The notes below the pieces were generated by a model. The model saw only the letters and a list, made by a program, of their open reading frames with translations, did not search any database and was not told the DNA's origin. A stretch of DNA of 64,000 bases from Bradyrhizobium sp. GTDB lineage: Bacteria; Pseudomonadota; Alphaproteobacteria; Rhizobiales; Xanthobacteraceae. The stretch spans positions 744,001-808,000 of the forward strand of contig NZ_JALHLP010000001.1 of assembly GCF_022844465.1 (NCBI RefSeq). Direction: 5' to 3'. Positions within the stretch are counted from its first letter, which is position 1, and each line of letters begins with the position of its first letter. This document shows positions 42,752 through 52,982 of this stretch, piece after piece. The translations under genes were made by a program, and so were the position numbers.

Positions 42752-45127
42752 CTATGCAGCGGGCTTGATGCCTGACCTTCCGCGAATCCGCTCCGACAGA
42801 TTGATCAGGAACATCGACGTCGGGCGCAGGATGAAGAGATCGGCGACCAGGGCTGCGACCATTGAGAACGCGCTGAGCCAGCCGAACAGCCGCAGCGACG
42901 GCAGGTCGGAGAACACCGTCACGACCAGGCCGCAGGCCAGCACCACCGTCGTCAGGATTAGCGCCGGGCCGACCAGCACGGTGGCGCGCTCGACCGCCAG
43001 TTCCGCGCTGATGCCGGGCTTGCGCTCCAGCCGCAGCCGGTTGAGGAAATGGATCGTGGCGCTGAGCCCGAGGCCGAACGACACCGTCAGCGCGACCACG
43101 CTGGCGAATTGCAGTCCCTCTCCCATGATCCACAGCACCGCCCCCGACGCCACCACCGGGAAAATGCCGGGCAGGATGCAGGAGAACATCACCACCACGG
43201 AGCGGAACGCCAGGCCGATGAAGACCGCGACCAGCAGGAACTCGATCGTCAGGCCCTGATTGAGCTTCTCGATCATGTTGGCGCTGTTGCGCGCGGCGAT
43301 CGCCGACAGGCCGGTGACCGCGATCTCAAAGCCGGGATGCTCGGCCCGCACCTTGTCCAGCGCCTTGTCGAGCTTGTCGACCACGGGAAGGATCTCGCTT
43401 GAATCGAGATCGGGAACGCGGCCGGACACCACCACCGCGACCTGGTCGGCCGAGATGAAGCGGCGGACCAGATGCTCGGGAATCACTTCGACATATTCTT
43501 TCAGCGTCGCGACGTCGGAGCTGCCGGCCTTCTCGGCGAGCCAGCGGCGCAGGGTTTCCAGCGACCAGACGTTGCCGACGCCGGCCGATTTCTCCACCAT
43601 CGCATGAACCTCAGCGATCGTCTTCAGCGTGTCCGGCGCATAGAGCGAGGCGCCCTGGGGAAATTCGATCAGCACGTCGATCGGATTGGCGCCGGTGAGC
43701 TTGGCGTCGAGGCGGCTCGACGCCGCAACCGCCTGCCGCTTGTCCGGCACCTGGTCGGCCAGACGGTAGCGCGGCTCCAACGTGGTGTAGATGAAGCCGA
43801 GCCCGGCGACGAGGAGCAGCGAGAGCAGGCTGAACAGCCCGGGACGGCTGACCATGCGCACCGCGATCCAGTAGCAGAAATTGCGCAGCGCCTGCACGCC
43901 TGCGTCGGCGCCCTGGAATTTGACGGCGAAAACCTTCTCGTTGCGCACCAGCAGCACGCCAAACACCGGCACCAGCGAGAGCACCGCGATCAGCGCGATA
44001 ATGGTGGCGGCAAGGCCCGCCTCGCCGAACTTCCGGATCAGTTCGGAATCCGAGAACATCAGGGCGATGAACGAAATGCCGGCGGTGCCGTGCGTCAGCA
44101 CGCAGGCCGGGCCGACCACCATCACGGCGTTGGTGAAGGCAGTGAGTTTGTCCTGGCCCGCGATCAGGCGGTCGCGCGCCGCGAAGGTGAGCTGCATCGA
44201 GTCCGAGAAGCTGATCACCATGATCAGCGGCGTCATCACATTCAGGAACATGTTGAGATTGAAGCCGGCCCAGCCGAGACCGCCAAGCGCAAGCAGAATC
44301 GCGATGATCGGCGGAAACGCCGCGACGATCATGAACGATATCTTGCGGAAGAACACGATCGCGATGATGCAGCCGGCGAGGATGCCGAGGATGTTGTAGG
44401 TCAGCCCGTCGCGCTTGACCGCGTTGCGGATCTCGAGCTGCATCACGGGAACGCCGGAGAGCTGGGCGTTGAGACCGCTGCCCTTGAGGTCGTCGGCCAT
44501 GATCTTGCGCATCTCCCCGACCACCCGGCTGAGGTCGTTGCTGGAAACCACCGGGGGCTCGAGCGACAGCACGATCAGCGCCAGCGTCCCGTCCTCCGAC
44601 AACAGCTTGCCGCGAATGATCTCGTTCGCCTTGACGGTCTCGGTGAACTTTTCATAGGCCGCGCCTTGCGGCAGCTCCGGCGGAAACAGCGCGGCCGGCA
44701 GCTTGCCGGGCTCCGGCGCCTGGCGCGCCGAGAACAGCGAGACGAGACCGCGCACGCCATCGACCAGTTGCAGGTCCGTGACCATGTCGCGGATCTTTTC
44801 GAGGTTTTCCCGCGCCAGCAGCGCCTTGCCCTCGACCACGACCAGCACGTCGAATTCGGTCGCCGGGAAGCGCTTGGTCACGGCCTCGTACTGCTTGTAG
44901 TCCTTGGAATCCGAACGGAAAAGCTGGCTCAGCGAATCGTCGATCTTGATGCGCTGGATGCCGAAGATCGCCGCCACGATCAGCACGGCCAGAACGATGC
45001 AGGATGCGATCGGCGCCTTGACCGCGAGCAGCCCGAGGCGCTCCAGCCCGAAGGCGATGCTCTTGCCCGGTAGCGGCTCCTCGATGGCTTCGACGTGGAC
45101 GCGGCTTTCGGAGTTCTTGTCGAGCAT
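42752..45127 (-). CDS. RND superfamily (MMPL-type) lipid exporter, HpnN-like
   Basis: A 791-residue protein with 12 predicted helices in two halves (one, large periplasmic loop, five; repeated). The first helix is at about 42-60, and motifs such as GFNLNMFLNVMTPLIMVISFSDSMQL and SFGLGLSATIHFLNRLRLER mark the two transmembrane cores. It resembles HpnN in layout but not closely in sequence, placing it in the MMPL/SSD group that moves lipids or sterol-like molecules. It starts an operon with the 41680-42741 unknown. The ATG at 45127 is preferred over the GTG at 45145. The substrate is unknown. Confidence 0.83.
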   Translation of the reverse strand: MLDKNSESRVHVEAIEEPLPGKSIAFGLERLGLLAVKAPIASCIVLAVLIVAAIFGIQRIKIDDSLSQLFRSDSKDYKQYEAVTKRFPATEFDVLVVVEGKALLARENLEKIRDMVTDLQLVDGVRGLVSLFSARQAPEPGKLPAALFPPELPQGAAYEKFTETVKANEIIRGKLLSEDGTLALIVLSLEPPVVSSNDLSRVVGEMRKIMADDLKGSGLNAQLSGVPVMQLEIRNAVKRDGLTYNILGILAGCIIAIVFFRKISFMIVAAFPPIIAILLALGGLGWAGFNLNMFLNVMTPLIMVISFSDSMQLTFAARDRLIAGQDKLTAFTNAVMVVGPACVLTHGTAGISFIALMFSDSELIRKFGEAGLAATIIALIAVLSLVPVFGVLLVRNEKVFAVKFQGADAGVQALRNFCYWIAVRMVSRPGLFSLLSLLLVAGLGFIYTTLEPRYRLADQVPDKRQAVAASSRLDAKLTGANPIDVLIEFPQGASLYAPDTLKTIAEVHAMVEKSAGVGNVWSLETLRRWLAEKAGSSDVATLKEYVEVIPEHLVRRFISADQVAVVVSGRVPDLDSSEILPVVDKLDKALDKVRAEHPGFEIAVTGLSAIAARNSANMIEKLNQGLTIEFLLVAVFIGLAFRSVVVMFSCILPGIFPVVASGAVLWIMGEGLQFASVVALTVSFGLGLSATIHFLNRLRLERKPGISAELAVERATVLVGPALILTTVVLACGLVVTVFSDLPSLRLFGWLSAFSMVAALVADLFILRPTSMFLINLSERIRGRSGIKPAA

Positions 45128-45337
45128 ACCCTGTCCAGTTCTCACGTCGGCCTGATGCTGCGGCTTGGTTGGGCAGCGCGGTCGGCGGCGTGAAGCGCGG
45201 CTTCGCCAACCCTGCCCGATCGGCGCTAGCCCTTGAAATCACGCGGTAAATTTATCGCCGCCGTTTTACAGGCCCGGACCGCCGACGGCAAGCGCGCACG
45301 GCAGGGCAACTCCGCGCGCAGATGACGAAAAGGCGCG

Positions 45338-46150
45338 TTAAGTCTCTGATTTGCCACACTCGACGTTGGCGCGCGGCGCCTGACTCGCGGAAATCCGCGC
45401 TGACGGTCCATCCCCGCTTTCATCCTTCAGGCCAACGCCGGTGAGCTGCCGCGCCATGCCCTCGCGAACCAGCCATGCGATCTTCAGGGCGGCCTCGTGA
45501 CAGCTCAGGCCCGCGCGGTGGATGTTGGACACGCAATTGCGCTCGGCATCGGTGCGACCGATCCGCGGCGCGTAGGTGAGATAGGCCCCGAGGCTGTTGG
45601 GCGCCGACAGGCCGGGCCGCTCGCCAATCAGCATCGCCACCATCCGCGCGCCGAGCACGGCGCCGATCTCATCGCCGAGCGCCACCCGCGCGCCGGATGC
45701 GATCACGATGTTGCCGATCCCGACACCCGCCTCTGCCAGCCGCGCGCCGAGATGACGAACCAGTTCGACCGCATGGGCCTGGACCGCCGCAGGCGAGAGG
45801 CCATCGCCAATCACGACGGCAAGATCGCCTGCACTGCCAAGGCCCGCCAGCGCCTGGCGGGAGGCTGGATCAAGCATGCGTCCAAGGTCGGGACGGCGCA
45901 AATAGTCACGCCGGCTGCGCGCCTGGCTGGAAACCCGGCTGGCCTGCAGGCCGTAACCGGAAAGCCCGGCCAGCAGTCGCGGGACATCGAAGGCGGCATG
46001 CACCGCGTCGCGGGCGCGCGCATGGTCGAGGGTAAAGGCGAGCAGCGCATCGGTCGGCATGCTGGCGCCGGCGCGTCCGAGCCCGACGCGCGCCGGCGTC
46101 AACTCCCGCAACGCCTCGGTCGAGCGGAACGGCGGCGCCGGAGTCTTCAT
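45338..46150 (-). CDS. eutC: ethanolamine ammonia-lyase small subunit EutC
   Basis: A 270-residue small subunit of the adenosylcobalamin-dependent ethanolamine ammonia-lyase (ethanolamine to acetaldehyde and ammonia). Typical segments are [76 protein letters not shown] (shown in part) and the C-terminal KIAWLVREG. The start is ATG 46150, eight bases after the hpnP stop; longer upstream frame is not family sequence. It is separated from eutB by hpnP, an unusual interruption of a normally adjacent pair. No microcompartment genes are visible. Confidence 0.94.
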   Translation of the reverse strand: MKTPAPPFRSTEALRELTPARVGLGRAGASMPTDALLAFTLDHARARDAVHAAFDVPRLLAGLSGYGLQASRVSSQARSRRDYLRRPDLGRMLDPASRQALAGLGSAGDLAVVIGDGLSPAAVQAHAVELVRHLGARLAEAGVGIGNIVIASGARVALGDEIGAVLGARMVAMLIGERPGLSAPNSLGAYLTYAPRIGRTDAERNCVSNIHRAGLSCHEAALKIAWLVREGMARQLTGVGLKDESGDGPSARISASQAPRANVECGKSET

Positions 46151-46158
46151 GGGGCATT

Positions 46159-47748
46159 CTACTCGGCAGGGACCAAGGCTTCGCGCAGGCGGGCCGAATA
46201 ATTCGAAGCGTTCTGCTGTCCGACCGACGCGGCGCGCGCGAACATGATCAGGTGGTGGGCGATCATGGCGGAGGCGATCAACCCCTCGATATCGCCGTGT
46301 CGCAGCCGTCCGAGCGCGAATTTCCAGAACACCTTCCTGTAGTCGCCGAGCACGCCCACTTTCCAGAAAATATTCCTTAGCATGGTCAGGCCGCGCTTGA
46401 TGTTGGCCCAGCTCCGCTGCTCGGGCGTCACCGGCACCTTGATCCGATGTGAATGGGTATAGTCGCACTGGTACTGGTAGCGCGCGAACAGCTTTTCCGG
46501 CTGGTAGGCGACCTCCATGCATTTGCGCCAGGAGCTGATGACCTGGTCGTAGGGCAGCAGGAAGTCGACGTTGGAATCGCGACTGTCGTCGTCGTTTTTC
46601 AGACGCCCTTCCTTCTCCAGCCGATCCCATAATGGCGTCTTCGGCAGCGCCTGCAGGAGATTGATCGTGAGCAGTGGAATCCGGGACTGTTCGGCGAATT
46701 CCAGCAGCGCGTCGCCGGTTTCCGGCTTGTCGGTGTCGAGACCCATGATGATGCCGGACACGACTTCCATGCCGTAGGAATTGATGGTGTGAATCCCCTC
46801 CAGGATCGGGACCATCATGTTGTGGTCCTTGTGCATCGCCTTGAGCGCGGCGGGATCGGGGGTCTCGATGCCGCAAAATACTGTTATGAAGTACGCCTCG
46901 CGCATCTTCTCCAGGATCTCGGGTCGCTTCGCGATGTTCAGCGTCGCCTCGCAGGCGAGCCGCATCACATAGCCGGTGCGCTTCTGCCACGCGATCAGAT
47001 GCGGCAGCAGATCGAGCGCCGCCTTGCGGTTGCCGATGAAATTGTCGTCGACGAAATAGACCGAGCCGGTGACGCCGCATTCCCGGAGCCTGTCGAGCTC
47101 AGCGATGATCTGCTGCGGCGTCTTCAGCCGCGGATTACGGCCGTAGAGGCCCGGGATATCGCAGAACTCGCACTGGTAGGGACAGCCGCTGGAATACTGG
47201 ATGCTGCCGAGGAAGTATTTTTTCACCTCCGCCAGCTCATAGGCCGGGATCGGAAACTCGGTCATCGGCAGGCGTTCCTTGGTGTTCAACACCACCTGCC
47301 TTTCGGGCCGCGACGGATCGCGCGCCAGCCGCGCGATCAGCTCATCGGTGGCGTCGCCGAGTTCGCCGACATGGAGGTAGTCGAACGAGGGATAATAGTC
47401 CGGGCACGCGCTCACCGACGGCCCGCCGATCGCAACCGCCAGATTGAACGCATGGGCGCGACGGCAGATATCGTTCATCTGCGGGCGCTGGATGTGCATG
47501 CCGCTGACGAACACTGCCTCCGCCCATTCGAAGTCTTCCCTGGTGGCGGGGCGAATGTTCTCGTCGATGAAGCGGACCGGCCAGTTGGCGGGCAGATAGG
47601 CCGCGATCAGGAGCAGGCCCTGCGGCGGCATAAACGCCTGCACACCGTCTGTCAGCGGATAGGCATGCTCGAACGTGCCAAAAGAAGACGTGTAGCGCGG
47701 AAAAACGCACAGGATGCGCCGTGCCGTCTCGATGCCTTCAACTCTCAT
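46159..47748 (-). CDS. hpnP: hopanoid C-2 methylase HpnP (B12-binding radical SAM)
   Basis: A 529-residue cobalamin-binding radical SAM methyltransferase. The N-terminal B12-binding-like domain (about 10-150) has [21 protein letters not shown] and the GMHIQRPQM segment. The radical SAM domain follows, with Cys189-x3-Cys193-x2-Cys196 (CPYQCEFC). [15 protein letters not shown] and [13 protein letters not shown] are characteristic of HpnP, which makes 2-methylhopanoids. The ATG at 47748 is preceded by GAGGAATTTTG; the codon before it is TTG. It lies between eutB and eutC on the same strand. Confidence 0.9.
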   Translation of the reverse strand: MRVEGIETARRILCVFPRYTSSFGTFEHAYPLTDGVQAFMPPQGLLLIAAYLPANWPVRFIDENIRPATREDFEWAEAVFVSGMHIQRPQMNDICRRAHAFNLAVAIGGPSVSACPDYYPSFDYLHVGELGDATDELIARLARDPSRPERQVVLNTKERLPMTEFPIPAYELAEVKKYFLGSIQYSSGCPYQCEFCDIPGLYGRNPRLKTPQQIIAELDRLRECGVTGSVYFVDDNFIGNRKAALDLLPHLIAWQKRTGYVMRLACEATLNIAKRPEILEKMREAYFITVFCGIETPDPAALKAMHKDHNMMVPILEGIHTINSYGMEVVSGIIMGLDTDKPETGDALLEFAEQSRIPLLTINLLQALPKTPLWDRLEKEGRLKNDDDSRDSNVDFLLPYDQVISSWRKCMEVAYQPEKLFARYQYQCDYTHSHRIKVPVTPEQRSWANIKRGLTMLRNIFWKVGVLGDYRKVFWKFALGRLRHGDIEGLIASAMIAHHLIMFARAASVGQQNASNYSARLREALVPAE

Positions 47749-47894
47749 CAAAATTCCTCAGAAACAGGTTTCGCAAATCTAACCACGACATTGAAAGCTG
47801 GGCCAGAAGTTCTTCAGAATTGTGGCGACCTTGTCCATCCGCAGCCGCTCAAGTCTTGCGGAACAATCGCGCCGGCACCGGTTTCTGACCCCGG

Positions 47895-49277
47895 TCAGGC
47901 GATCAGCCGCGAGGCAAACTCGGGCAGCGGTCCCGCGTTCCCCGAAAGCCGGAAATGGATGTCAGCAAGGCCGGTTCGAACCAGCCAGTCATCGAACTCG
48001 GGCGCCCGCCTCAGTCCGAAGAGGTCGCGGACATAGAGCGCGTCGTGGAACGAGGTCGATTGATAATTCAGCATCACGTCGTCGGCGCCCGGCACCCCCA
48101 TGATGAAGGTGACGCCCGCGGCCGCCAGCAGCGTCAACAGGTTGTCCATGTCGTCCTGATCGGCCTCGGCGTGGTTGGTGTAGCAGACGTCAACGCCAAG
48201 CGGCAGGCCGAGCAGCTTGCCGCAAAAATGATCCTCGAGGCCGGCGCGGATGATTTCCTTGCCGTCGTATAGATATTCCGGGCCGATGAAGCCGACGACG
48301 CTATTGACCAGCAGCGGATCAAACGCGCGCGCCACCGCGTAGGCCCGGGCTTCGCAGGTCTGCTGATCGACATTGTGATGCGCGTTGGCCGACAGCGCCG
48401 AACCCTGCCCGGTTTCGAAATACATCACATTGGCGCCGACCGTACCGCGGCGGAGCGACAACCCGGCTTCTCGCGCCTCGCGCAGCAGCGCCAGATCGAC
48501 GCCAAAGCTGCGGTTGGCGGCTTCTGTGCCGGCGATCGACTGGAACACCAGATCGACCGGCGCGCCTTGCCCGATCAGATCGAGCGTCGTGGTCACATGG
48601 GTGAGCACGCAGCCCTGGGTCGGGATCTGCAGCCGGGAAATGACGTCATCGAGCAGCCGCAGCAGTTCGCCGATCACGGCCGGGTCGTCGCTTGCCGGAT
48701 TGATGCCGATGCAGGCATCGCCCGATCCCAGGAGGATGCCGTCGAGGATCGAGGCGGTAATGCCCCTGGCGTCGTCGAACGGATGATTGGGCTGCAGCCG
48801 CACGCTCATCCTCCCCTTCAGGCCGATGGTGTTGCGAAAGGCCGTGGTCACCGCGCATTTGCTGGCGACCAGGATCAGATCCTGGTTGCGCATCAGCTTG
48901 CTGACGCCTGCGGCCATTTCCGGCGTGATCCCGCGCGAAACCTTCGTCAGCGTCTCGGCGCTCGCGGCATCGGACAGCAGCCAGTCCCGGAAGCCGCCGA
49001 CGGTCAACGACGAAACCGCGGCGAAACTGGACACGTCATGGCTATCGACGATCAGGCGGGTCACTTCGCAGTCCTCGTAGGGGACCACCGCTTCATTGAG
49101 GAATTGCTTGAGCGGGAGGTCGGCGAGCGCCATGCGCGCCGCGATCATCTGCTCGGCGCTGTCGGCCGCGAGGCCGGCCAGCCGGTCGCCGGAGCGTGGC
49201 GGGGTCGCCTTGGCGAGCAGATCGCGCAAGTCATGGAATTGATACGAGGTGGCATCGATCGTTTGGCGATAGACCAT
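47895..49277 (-). CDS. eutB: ethanolamine ammonia-lyase large subunit EutB
   Basis: A 460-residue TIM-barrel large subunit of ethanolamine ammonia-lyase; with EutC it forms the B12-dependent enzyme. Family marks are FHDLRDLLAKATPPRSGD near the start, RLQPNHPFDDA, GDACIGINPASDD, ETGQGSALSANAHHNVDQQTCEAR (shown in part) and VCYTNHAEADQDDMD. I chose the ATG at 49277 because GGAG precedes it by five bases and the family begins MxYRxTI; the longer frame from 49406 is not family sequence. It is first of the eutB-hpnP-eutC cluster, 146 bases before hpnP. Confidence 0.94.
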   Translation of the reverse strand: MVYRQTIDATSYQFHDLRDLLAKATPPRSGDRLAGLAADSAEQMIAARMALADLPLKQFLNEAVVPYEDCEVTRLIVDSHDVSSFAAVSSLTVGGFRDWLLSDAASAETLTKVSRGITPEMAAGVSKLMRNQDLILVASKCAVTTAFRNTIGLKGRMSVRLQPNHPFDDARGITASILDGILLGSGDACIGINPASDDPAVIGELLRLLDDVISRLQIPTQGCVLTHVTTTLDLIGQGAPVDLVFQSIAGTEAANRSFGVDLALLREAREAGLSLRRGTVGANVMYFETGQGSALSANAHHNVDQQTCEARAYAVARAFDPLLVNSVVGFIGPEYLYDGKEIIRAGLEDHFCGKLLGLPLGVDVCYTNHAEADQDDMDNLLTLLAAAGVTFIMGVPGADDVMLNYQSTSFHDALYVRDLFGLRRAPEFDDWLVRTGLADIHFRLSGNAGPLPEFASRLIA

Positions 49278-49587
49278 GACGGCTCCGGACTCATCTTCGC
49301 ATTCAATCGCGGCGCCCGACAATGCCATTGCGCCGAAACGTTCGCGACGGGGCGTGATCGTGTTGACGGGGCGCCTGTTCGACAGCCTGGGAGCCGTTTC
49401 GGACAAGAACGAAAATCGTGGGAAGCGGCCAAGTTTCCGTGCCCCGCGGCCTTAGGTGACTGATCCGACTGCCCAAATACGGGCAGGTTGCAGGTTGGCG
49501 CATTTTCGCGCGTTAAGACATTCTCCATCAAGATTCCGCACAGTTTGCGGCGGTCGACGCAATCGCGGCCGGCCCTGGAGCGCCGAC
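49278..49587. other. divergent spacer between eutB and chemoreceptor gene
   Basis: These 310 bases hold no supported gene. A short inverted repeat, CTGCCC-AAATAC-GGGCAG (49469-49486), is the only symmetric element; it lies 102 bases before the chemoreceptor start and could be an operator. Promoters for both divergent genes must be here. Confidence 0.5.
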
Positions 49588-51339
49588 ATGGCTGAGACCG
49601 TGAAATCCCCCAATTCCGCCCGTGGCAGCGTCCTGTCGTTCCGGTTCTCGCTGGCGGCCAGACTGTACGCAATCTTCGCGCTGGTTGCGGTGCTGGTGGC
49701 TGCCATTACCGCCCTGTCCGACTATAACACCCGCCGAAACGTCGAACTCACCGAAGCGGTGGCTACCGCGAGCCGGGCCGCGCTCCATGTCGAGACCGTC
49801 AATTCACTGGTCTACGCGGTGGTGATGGAATCCCGCGGCATCTACATGTCGACCGATCCCGCCATCGTAAAGCGATATGGCGACGGGCTGCTGAGGTTCA
49901 ACGACCGCATCCTCGAGGCCGTCAAGAACTGGGAGGTTCTGGTGCAGGGCGACGACGCCGAGCAGTTTGCCGCATTCAGGAAGCGAATCGAGCAATTCGT
50001 CGGCTTCCGCAAGGAACTGGTCCGCCGCGGGGTCGAAATCAACGCCGCCGCCGGCCGCGAGTGGGGTGACAACGACGCCAACCGCGAGGTGCGCTCGGCC
50101 CTGAACAAGGATCTGGAGGCGCTGTCCAAAGTTTACGCCGAACGCAGCAAGAGACTGGCGCAGCAGAGCGCCGTGAACCATGTGATGGCTTTGGTGCAGA
50201 CCTGCCTCGGCATCCTTGTGCTGCTGGTGGTCGTCGTCGGCGTGCTGATCATCGCCCGGTCGATCGCCCGCCCGCTCTCAGTCATCACCGCGACGATCAA
50301 GCAGGTCGCCGATGGCGCCGAAGGGGTCGAGGTTCCACATACCGACCGTGCCGACGAGATCGGAGCGCTGGCACGTGCGATCAATGTTTTTCAAGAGGCG
50401 ATGGACCGCAACCGCAACCTCAATTCGCAGGTGCTGGAGGATTCCATGGCGCGCGACCGGCGCACCCGCCACATTGAAGCCTCGGTGGACGAATTCAGGC
50501 GGGCGATCGGCGGCGTGCTGCGCGCGGTCACCGACCATGCGACCTCGATGCGCGACACCGCCCAAACCATCGCCAGCGTATCGTCGGACGCGAGCGGCCG
50601 CGCGGCCGCCGCCTCCAGCGCCACCGCGCAGGCTTCCAGCAACGTTTCCGCCGTCGCCGGCGCCGCCGAGGAGCTTTCCGCCTCGGTCGAGGAAATCGGC
50701 CGCCAGGTACGCCACTCGGCCGGCGCCGTCGAGCAGGCAGGCCAGCGAACCGAGAAATCGATCGCGGAAATCGAAGGGCTCGCGGTCGCGACCCAGCGCA
50801 TCGATGGCGTGCTTACCCTGATCCAGGCGATCGCCAAGCAAACCAACCTGCTGGCGCTGAACGCGACCATCGAGGCCGCGCGCGCCGGCGAGGCAGGCCG
50901 CGGTTTCGCGGTGGTCGCCCATGAGGTCAAGGCGCTGGCTGAACAGACCGCCACGGCGACGGCCGAGATCGGCCAGAACGTCGTCCTGATCCAGACCTCG
51001 ACCAAAAATTCAGTCGAGGCGGTTCGCGACATCGGCAACGCCATGCGCGAGATCAGGGAGGTGACCTCGATCATCGCCGGCGCCGTCGGACAGCAGGACG
51101 CGGCGACCCGCGAGATATCGACCAACGCGCAACTGGCGGCGCAGGGCAACGAGACCCTGGTCGTCAACATCGGCTCGCTGAGCGAGTCCATCGGCACGAC
51201 AAGTACGGCGGCGGCTTCCGTCCTCACCGCGTCCAGCGAACTGGCGGCCACGGCTGGGACGCTGTCGCATGAGGTCGAGCAATTCTTCCGCAACCTGCGC
51301 GCGGATTCGTCCGACCAGCCGCGGCGGACGGGGACCTAG
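49588..51339 (+). CDS. methyl-accepting chemotaxis protein
   Basis: A 583-residue chemoreceptor. It has TM1 at about 20-42, a helical periplasmic sensor (about 45-205, four-helix-bundle type), TM2 at about 207-228, HAMP (about 228-285, with ARSIARPLSVITATIKQVADG), and a cytoplasmic signalling domain with the conserved hairpin (AGEAGRGFAVVAHEVKALAEQ, about 430-450). The ligand is unknown; proximity to eutB does not prove ethanolamine sensing. The ATG at 49588 has GGAG eight bases upstream; the longer frame from 49456 is unlikely. Confidence 0.92.
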   Translation: MAETVKSPNSARGSVLSFRFSLAARLYAIFALVAVLVAAITALSDYNTRRNVELTEAVATASRAALHVETVNSLVYAVVMESRGIYMSTDPAIVKRYGDGLLRFNDRILEAVKNWEVLVQGDDAEQFAAFRKRIEQFVGFRKELVRRGVEINAAAGREWGDNDANREVRSALNKDLEALSKVYAERSKRLAQQSAVNHVMALVQTCLGILVLLVVVVGVLIIARSIARPLSVITATIKQVADGAEGVEVPHTDRADEIGALARAINVFQEAMDRNRNLNSQVLEDSMARDRRTRHIEASVDEFRRAIGGVLRAVTDHATSMRDTAQTIASVSSDASGRAAAASSATAQASSNVSAVAGAAEELSASVEEIGRQVRHSAGAVEQAGQRTEKSIAEIEGLAVATQRIDGVLTLIQAIAKQTNLLALNATIEAARAGEAGRGFAVVAHEVKALAEQTATATAEIGQNVVLIQTSTKNSVEAVRDIGNAMREIREVTSIIAGAVGQQDAATREISTNAQLAAQGNETLVVNIGSLSESIGTTSTAAASVLTASSELAATAGTLSHEVEQFFRNLRADSSDQPRRTGT

Positions 51340-51341
51340 GG

Positions 51342-51386
51342 GCATGATCCGGAAAAGTATGTAGCGGTTTTCCGAAAAGATCATGC
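51342..51386. repeat. palindromic repeat (family E) after chemoreceptor gene
   Basis: GCATGATC-CGGAAAA ... TTTTCCG-aaaa-GATCATGC forms a long hairpin 2 bases after the chemoreceptor stop. I know the same motif as a widespread intergenic repeat in Bradyrhizobium and Rhodopseudomonas. It may act as a transcription-end or mRNA-stabilising structure. Confidence 0.8.
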
Positions 51387-51431
51387 TCAAACAAAGAGCT
51401 AGGCAACAGCGTCCCGGCCCATCCGCATCAC

Positions 51432-52958
51432 CTACATGGTCGCGCCGAGCACCCAGGGCGCGAACTCGGCGCCGCCGAAATCGAAGCTCTCGCTCTTGGT
51501 CGGCTGGCCCGAGGCGGTCTTCAGCATCAGTTCGAAGATGCGCTGGCCGCATTGCTGCACGCTTTCCTCGCCGTCGAGAATCGTGCCGCAATTGACGTCC
51601 ATGTCGTCTTCCATGCGCCTGTACATCGCCGTATTGGTCGCCAGCTTGATCGAGGGCGCGGGCTTGCAGCCGAACACGCTGCCGCGGCCGGTGGTGAAGC
51701 AGACGAGATTGGCGCCGCCGGCCACCTGGCCGGTCGCCGCGACCGGGTCGTAGCCGGGCGTGTCCATGAAGACAAAGCCCTTCTTGGTGACGGGTTCGGC
51801 GTAGTTCAGCACGTCGACCAGGTTGGTGCTGCCGGCCTTGGCCATCGCGCCCAATGATTTTTCCAGGATCGTGGTGAGGCCGCCGGCCTTGTTGCCGGGG
51901 CTCGGATTGGCGTTCATCTCAGCACCTTCCCGCCTGGTGTAGTCCTCCCACCAGCGCATCAATCCGACCAGCTTCTCGCCGACCTCGCGGCTGACCGCGC
52001 GCCGGGTCAGCAGGTGTTCGGCGCCATATGTCTCCGGCGTCTCGGACAGGATCACGGTGCCGCCATGGGCAACCAGCAGATCGCTCGCCGCGCCGAGGGC
52101 CGGGTTGGCCGATACGCCGGAGTAACCGTCGGAGCCGCCGCATTGCAGCGCCACCGTCAATTCGCTGGCCGGAACAGCCTCGCGCTTCACTTTATTGGCG
52201 TCGGTGAGCGCCTCGCGCACAAAGGCCACGCCGGCCTCCACCGTCTTGCGGGTGCCGCCGACTTCCTGGATGTCCATCGCGCGCAACCGGCCGGCGAGTT
52301 TCTGCTCCTGCATCAGGCCGCCGATCTGGTTGACCTCGCAGCCAAGCCCCAGCACCACGACGGCGGAAAAATTGGCATGCCGCGCATAGCCGCCGAGCGT
52401 CCGCCGCAGCAGCGCCAGCGGCTCGTCCTGGGTCATGCCGCAGCCGGTCTTGTGGGTCAGCGCCACCACCCCGTCGACATTCGGGAAATCGGCCAGCGGA
52501 TTGTCGCCGGTGAACGGATTCTTCTTGAAGATATCGGCGACCATGCCGGCGACGTGGGCGCTGCAATTCACCGAGGTGAGAATGCCGATATAGTTGCGTG
52601 TCGCCACCCGCCCGTCGGCGCGGCGAATGCCCTCGAAGGTCGCGGGCAGATCGAAATTCGGCACCGGCTTGACGTCAACGCCGAACGCGTAATCCTTGGC
52701 GAAATCACCCATGCCGCAGTTTTGGGTATGGACATGCTGCCCGGGCGAAATCGGCGAGGTCGCAAAGCCGATGATCTGGCCGTAGCGGCGCACCGGCTCG
52801 CCTACGGCGATCGGCTTGATGGCTACCTTGTGGCCCGCCGGGATCCGCTCGACGGTGGTGACGCCGTCGGCCACCACCAGACCGGGCGGCAGGCTCGAGC
52901 GCGCGATCAGCACGCCGTCGTCGGGATGCAGGCGGATCACGGGCGGCGGGGTGGTCAT
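51432..52958 (-). CDS. UxaA/GarD-type sugar-acid dehydratase
   Basis: A 508-residue altronate/galactarate dehydratase-family protein. An N-terminal SAF-like part (about 1-90, with PAGHKVAIKPIAVGEPVRRYGQIIG) is followed by the UxaA core carrying Fe-binding Cys/His segments (VNCSAHVA, HKTGCGMTQDEP, LQCGGSDGYSGV, NCGTILDGEE). These enzymes remove water from aldonic or aldaric acids to give keto-deoxy acids, which an HpaI-type aldolase, as found next upstream, can cleave. Exact sugar acid is unknown. The start at 52958 has GAGGAG upstream. Confidence 0.86.
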   Translation of the reverse strand: MTTPPPVIRLHPDDGVLIARSSLPPGLVVADGVTTVERIPAGHKVAIKPIAVGEPVRRYGQIIGFATSPISPGQHVHTQNCGMGDFAKDYAFGVDVKPVPNFDLPATFEGIRRADGRVATRNYIGILTSVNCSAHVAGMVADIFKKNPFTGDNPLADFPNVDGVVALTHKTGCGMTQDEPLALLRRTLGGYARHANFSAVVVLGLGCEVNQIGGLMQEQKLAGRLRAMDIQEVGGTRKTVEAGVAFVREALTDANKVKREAVPASELTVALQCGGSDGYSGVSANPALGAASDLLVAHGGTVILSETPETYGAEHLLTRRAVSREVGEKLVGLMRWWEDYTRREGAEMNANPSPGNKAGGLTTILEKSLGAMAKAGSTNLVDVLNYAEPVTKKGFVFMDTPGYDPVAATGQVAGGANLVCFTTGRGSVFGCKPAPSIKLATNTAMYRRMEDDMDVNCGTILDGEESVQQCGQRIFELMLKTASGQPTKSESFDFGGAEFAPWVLGATM

Positions 52959-52982
52959 GGAGAATGTCTCCTCGGGTTCGCT

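Noticed and set aside
43472..45073. 533-codon plus-strand open frame
   Set aside because: Antisense to the RND exporter gene; the protein is low-complexity Glu/Gln/Arg/His and has no domain, while the other strand gives twelve membrane helices.
47749..47894. EcfG-type promoter before hpnP, as reported for Rhodopseudomonas
   Set aside because: I searched the 146 bases on the minus strand for GGAAC-N16/17-CGTT and found none; hpnP may be driven from the eutB promoter instead.
51342..51386. Rho-independent terminator for the chemoreceptor gene
   Set aside because: A strong hairpin but without a following T run, and it matches a known dispersed repeat, so it is listed as a repeat.
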